From the NCBI GenBank assembly GCA_963976885.1, contig CAXBNM010000056.1, forward strand, positions 1 through 17,675: a DNA stretch of 17,675 nt, in the 5' to 3' direction. A program made the position numbers and the translations under genes. Below, one piece after another: positions 14,882-17,675 of the stretch. Source of the DNA: JAUIAI01 sp963976885 (GTDB lineage Bacteria; Pseudomonadota; Gammaproteobacteria; Burkholderiales; Burkholderiaceae_E). A model generated the notes under the pieces. It ran no database searches. It had not been told where the DNA came from and saw only the letters and a program-made list of their open reading frames with translations. Position 1 is the first letter of the stretch. Every line of letters begins with the position of its first letter.

Positions 14882-16279
14882 ATGACACCCAACGTCAATC
14901 CCGTTCCTCTGTTCATCTTCCCCGGCCAGGGCTCGCAGTACGTCGGCATGGGAAGCGATCTCTACGAGGCCTACCCCTGTGCCCGCGAGGTGTACGAACG
15001 CGCCAGCAATACGCTGCAATTCGATGTCGCCGAGCTGTCGTTTCAAGGGCCGGCCGATCGCCTGCATCAGACCGACTGCACGCAAGTGGCGCTGCTGACC
15101 CATTCGGTGGCGTGCCTGCAGGTTTTCAACGAGTTGAGCGCCAACGCACTGACACCGGCCATGACGGCGGGCCATAGCCTCGGGGAATACACCGCTCTGG
15201 TCGCCGCCGGCACCCTGAGCTTTGAGGATGCGCTCAGACTCGTGCACACCCGGGGGCGCCTGATGGCCGAGTTCGGCCGCGGCCAGATGGCCGCCTTTCG
15301 CCTCGGACTGGAATTGATCAAACCACTGGCCGATGCGCGCTATTGCGGCATCGGCGGATGCAATCTGCCCGAACAAACCGTGGTCTGTGGCCTGGAACAA
15401 GACCTGGCCATGTTGATGGACGATGTGCGGCAGCAGCACGGCGCAAACCGCTCGGGACGTCTGTTGAAAACGGCTGGTGCCTTTCACACCTATCTGATGA
15501 TCGGTGCCGCCGAACGGTTTCGGAGCACGCTTGAACACATTCAGCTACACCCCCCCACTGCCGAAGTGTTATCCAACTACACCGGTAACTTCCATGGCGC
15601 GGACCCTGACATGATCCGCGCCGCGCTGTTCTTTCAGATGTTCAATCCCGTCCGCTGGATGCTCGGCTTGCAACGCGCAATAGGCGCTGGCGCTAATGTA
15701 GTCATTGAATTCGGTGGCGGTATCGGTCGCGACGCACCCGGCTCCACGCAGTTGCCTTCATCACGGAAACCGAACCTCGAAGGCATCACGCGACGATCCT
15801 GGGCCGGCGGTGCCCACCACGCCTTGTACTTTCCAGCGATCAATCTGACCGGCATAGAACAGGCCGCAAGACAAGCGCAGATAATCGGCGCGGCAACCCG
15901 ATCGGCAACCAGCGCAACAACTGCGTTGCCGGTCAACGCGAACCATGCGGTTGATGCAAGCCATCTGCGCGTACTCGTCCCGGCGCGCAACGGCATGCTG
16001 GTCAGCGAATCAGCGCTCGAAGTCATTGCTTTGCTCGAGCAACTGGAACTGGATGCTTTCGTCCCGGTAATCATCGAGGACGAAGCCGAAAACCTGGCCA
16101 TGCTCAACCACCTGAGCGAAACACCGGTCACGAAAGCCGAACCGTATCTGGAACTGATCGTTGCCGGCTCCACCTGCGCACTGCTCTATTTTCTCGGTGC
16201 CGACATTCGCGACGAACTGATGGCGCTGCGCTCGCGCCTGAATCGGTCGTCAGCGGAGTTGGCCAATCACCAGAGCTGA
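14882..16279 (+). CDS. Discrete acyltransferase (FabD/PfaB-like) with unassigned C-terminal region
   Basis: This protein has 465 residues from the preferred start. Residues about 5-295 are a malonyl/acyl-CoA:ACP transacylase: FPGQGSQYVGMG near the N terminus, nucleophile Ser99 in GHSLGEY, an RGRLM arginine that in malonyl-specific members binds the carboxylate, and His202 in AFHTYLM. FabD proteins are about 310 residues, so there are about 130-150 extra C-terminal residues. Residues 345-465 begin with a Ser/Thr/Ala-rich linker and continue into a charged, partly helical region (LEVIALLEQLELDAF, then a hydrophobic LIVAGSTCALLYFLGAD). I do not recognise this part. The megasynthase already has an AT, so this second one may load a different substrate, act in trans like PfaB of PUFA synthases, or move the finished acyl chain. 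It is the last gene of the compact operon. Confidence 0.82.
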   Translation: MTPNVNPVPLFIFPGQGSQYVGMGSDLYEAYPCAREVYERASNTLQFDVAELSFQGPADRLHQTDCTQVALLTHSVACLQVFNELSANALTPAMTAGHSLGEYTALVAAGTLSFEDALRLVHTRGRLMAEFGRGQMAAFRLGLELIKPLADARYCGIGGCNLPEQTVVCGLEQDLAMLMDDVRQQHGANRSGRLLKTAGAFHTYLMIGAAERFRSTLEHIQLHPPTAEVLSNYTGNFHGADPDMIRAALFFQMFNPVRWMLGLQRAIGAGANVVIEFGGGIGRDAPGSTQLPSSRKPNLEGITRRSWAGGAHHALYFPAINLTGIEQAARQAQIIGAATRSATSATTALPVNANHAVDASHLRVLVPARNGMLVSESALEVIALLEQLELDAFVPVIIEDEAENLAMLNHLSETPVTKAEPYLELIVAGSTCALLYFLGADIRDELMALRSRLNRSSAELANHQS

Positions 16280-16304
16280 TGCCATTTTGCTGCGGCACTC
16301 ATGG

Positions 16305-16326
16305 TTGACGCCGTCAGTGCCGTCAA
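16305..16326 (+). promoter_or_regulatory. Candidate operator (inverted repeat) upstream of the MarR gene
   Basis: TTGACG (16305-16310) and CGTCAA (16321-16326) form a 6-bp inverted repeat spaced by ten bases, with a nested perfect TGACG-C-CGTCA palindrome (16306-16316). The same bases give a near-direct repeat GCCGTCAGT/GCCGTCAAT (16310-16327). The size and position suit autoregulation by the MarR protein, whose gene starts 70 bases on. No T-tract follows, so it is not an obvious terminator. I see no convincing -35/-10 pair in the 116-base gap; TTGCAG (16343) with GACAAT (16368) is weak. Confidence 0.35.
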
Positions 16327-16395
16327 TGCCCTGCCCGCAGGCTTGCAGTCGACATCGTCAAATCTACGACAATGCTACCAAATACGTGAGCACTC

Positions 16396-16848
16396 ATGTA
16401 TCATGCAGCAATGAAAACGAAAATTGACCCCCTCTCCCCTGACACCGAACTGGCCTTTGCCATGCTGGCGGCGGCGGCACGCATTGAAAAACGGCTCGAT
16501 CGGGTGCTGTCCGGTATTCGTGGTGTGAGCTACTCCGAGTACCAGTTACTCAGACAACTGCACTTGCAACCCGGTGCCACGGCCACCCGGGTAGATCTGG
16601 CCGAACTTGTCGGCCTCACTGCTTCTGCGGTCACGCGTGCGCTCAAACCGCTTGAGAAAATCGGCTTTGTCACCACTCACAAGAGCGAACGGGATGCCCG
16701 GCTGAGCCTGGCCACGCTGACCGACGCCGGCCTGGAACTGGTCCGCGATGCGCAGAGCGTGGTCAACGAGCAAATCGGCGCCATGAACTGGCCCGCTGGC
16801 GACCGCAGCAAACTGCTCGCCATGCTGGAACGTCTGCACAGAGCCTGA
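16396..16848 (+). CDS. MarR-family transcriptional regulator
   Basis: This 150-residue protein is of normal MarR length. It has an N-terminal dimerisation helix, then a winged helix-turn-helix: YSEYQLLRQL, DLAELVGLTASAVTRALKPLEKIG (recognition helix in the TASAVTRAL part) and a wing with the typical DAR (SERDARLS). A C-terminal helix (LLAMLERLHRA) completes the dimer interface. MarR proteins are usually repressors released by small phenolic or lipid-like ligands. The gene follows the biosynthetic operon in the same direction after 116 bases, so it may have its own promoter and may control the cluster, perhaps sensing its product. The start at 16396 has a weak GTGAG five bases upstream; an ATG at 16411 (five residues shorter) is an alternative. 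Confidence 0.9.
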   Translation: MYHAAMKTKIDPLSPDTELAFAMLAAAARIEKRLDRVLSGIRGVSYSEYQLLRQLHLQPGATATRVDLAELVGLTASAVTRALKPLEKIGFVTTHKSERDARLSLATLTDAGLELVRDAQSVVNEQIGAMNWPAGDRSKLLAMLERLHRA

Positions 16849-16854
16849 ATGCCA

Positions 16855-16892
16855 GCCCGCCCGATCTGAACAAAACCAGCATCCGGCGGGTT
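16855..16892. terminator. Weak hairpin between convergent genes
   Basis: AGCCCGCC (16855-16861 with flank) can pair with GGCGGGTT (16885-16892), one pair being G-U, in the 49-base gap between the regulator and the convergent transaldolase gene. The loop is long (about 23 bases) and there is no run of T on either strand, so a bidirectional terminator role is only possible. Confidence 0.25.
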
Positions 16893-16897
16893 ATTCG

Positions 16898-17675
16898 TCA
16901 GGCGGCCTGCACGGCCTGGCCGATCAGTTCATCAAGACGCCGGGCATCGACCACAAACTGACGAATGCCTTCGGACAACTTATCGGTGGCCATTGCGTCT
17001 TCGTTGAGCGCAAAGCGGAACGCGGCCTCGTCGAGACTGATTTTTTCCTGAGTCTCGCCTTGCCCGGCCACCAATTGCGGCGGCACGGCTCGGTCCATGC
17101 CGGCCAGCTTGCTCATCAGCTCAGGGCTGATCGTCAGCAGATCGCAACCGGCCAGCGCCATGATTTGACCGGTGTTGCGAAAGCTCGCCCCCATCACCTC
17201 GGTCTGATAACCGTGTTGCTTGTAATAGGCAAAAATGCGCGCGACCGATTGCACACCAGGGTCTTCTGCACCCTCGTAGTCACGCTCTTCCTTCTTTTTG
17301 TACCAGTCGTAGATGCGCCCGACAAACGGCGAGATCAAGGTTACGCCGGCCTCGGCACAGGCGACCGCCTGCGCAAACGCGAACATCAGGGTCAGATTGC
17401 AATGAATGCCTTCGCGCTCCAACCGGGCCGCCGCGGCAATGCCTTCCCAGGTGGCCGCAACCTTGATCAGCACCCGCTGGCGATCGACGCCGGCCTTCTC
17501 GTACAACTCAATCAGCCGGTGGGCCTTGGCCACCGTTGCTTCGGTGTTAAAAGACAAGCGCGCATCAACCTCGGTGGACACACGACCCGGAATGATCTGC
17601 AGAATTTCGCGGCCAAAGCGCACGATCAGCCGGTCGGCGATGCGCATATGGCTCGGCCGGTGCGTGATGATCAGG
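16898..17675 (-). CDS. tal: Transaldolase (TalB type), 5' truncated at window edge
   Basis: About 258 C-terminal residues of a transaldolase are visible, compared with about 317 in E. coli TalB. The enzyme moves a dihydroxyacetone unit between sugar phosphates in the non-oxidative pentose phosphate pathway in the cytoplasm. Recognisable parts are PGRVSTEVDARLSF, the Schiff-base lysine in VLIKVAATWEGI, NLTLMFAFAQA, LISPFVGRIYDWYKK, EDPGVQSV and VMGASFRNTGQI. The frame stays open past the ATG at 17647 to the right edge (codons reading LIITHRPSH), and alignment with TalB indicates roughly 70-80 N-terminal residues are missing, so that ATG is not the real start. It is convergent with the MarR gene and has no clear link to the lipid cluster; it probably marks its boundary. 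Confidence 0.93.
   Translation of the reverse strand, partial: LIITHRPSHMRIADRLIVRFGREILQIIPGRVSTEVDARLSFNTEATVAKAHRLIELYEKAGVDRQRVLIKVAATWEGIAAAARLEREGIHCNLTLMFAFAQAVACAEAGVTLISPFVGRIYDWYKKKEERDYEGAEDPGVQSVARIFAYYKQHGYQTEVMGASFRNTGQIMALAGCDLLTISPELMSKLAGMDRAVPPQLVAGQGETQEKISLDEAAFRFALNEDAMATDKLSEGIRQFVVDARRLDELIGQAVQAA

Noticed and set aside
14666..15538. Long open frame of 290 codons on the minus strand
   Set aside because: It spans the end of the glycosyltransferase gene and the start of the acyltransferase gene, both well supported; the minus-strand translation resembles no family.
16356..16370. Small inverted repeat TCGT-N7-ACGA before the MarR gene
   Set aside because: Only four base pairs, expected by chance; the repeat at 16305-16326 is the better operator candidate.
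1..17675. CRISPR arrays, tRNA/rRNA genes, insertion sequences or integrase genes
   Set aside because: No repeat-spacer pattern, tRNA-like fold, terminal inverted repeats or transposase/integrase motifs were seen on either strand; the DNA is almost wholly coding.

Overview
The window is GC-rich (roughly 60-65% by eye), densely coding DNA from a Gram-negative bacterium. It encodes a C-terminal-Phe outer-membrane barrel, a Lol/MacB-type ABC exporter and a LolA-like periplasmic protein. The flanking transaldolase is of the TalB type, which suits a proteobacterium, probably a gammaproteobacterium, but the sequence does not fix the genus.

Bases 1-16279 hold one tightly packed, co-directional run of ten genes, most with 4-base start/stop overlaps or gaps of a few bases. 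The layout is: (1) a 5'-truncated megasynthase with PfaD-like flavin enoyl reductase (nitronate monooxygenase family), ketosynthase, acyltransferase and one acyl carrier protein (1-4811); (2) a stand-alone PKS-type ketoreductase (4826-6487); (3) a type III polyketide synthase of the chalcone-synthase family (6484-7698); (4) a dehydratase fused to a 4'-phosphopantetheinyl transferase (7695-9506); (5-6) an ABC ATPase and FtsX/MacB-type permease (9510-11503); (7) a LolA-like outer-membrane lipoprotein-sorting protein (11521-12264); (8) an outer-membrane beta-barrel (12261-13514); (9) a GT4 glycosyltransferase (13539-14873); (10) a discrete acyltransferase with an unassigned C-terminal region (14882-16279). 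After a 116-base gap with a possible operator comes a MarR-family regulator (16396-16848). A convergent, 5'-truncated transaldolase (16898-17675, minus strand) looks like ordinary central metabolism bordering the cluster.

Read together, genes 1, 2 and 4 supply a complete iterative reductive cycle (KS, AT, ACP, KR, DH, ER and the activating PPTase), related to polyunsaturated fatty acid / secondary-lipid synthases. The type III PKS lies between the KR and DH genes and could accept the finished acyl chain and extend or cyclise it to an alkylresorcinol, alkylpyrone or similar phenolic lipid, as in the Azotobacter ars system. The glycosyltransferase could decorate it, and the ABC exporter, LolA-like protein and outer-membrane barrel could carry it to the cell surface. 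The architecture (lipid PKS, PPTase, glycosyltransferase, MacB-like exporter) parallels cyanobacterial heterocyst-glycolipid loci while using different parts. The individual family calls are strong; the product and the pathway order are inference.
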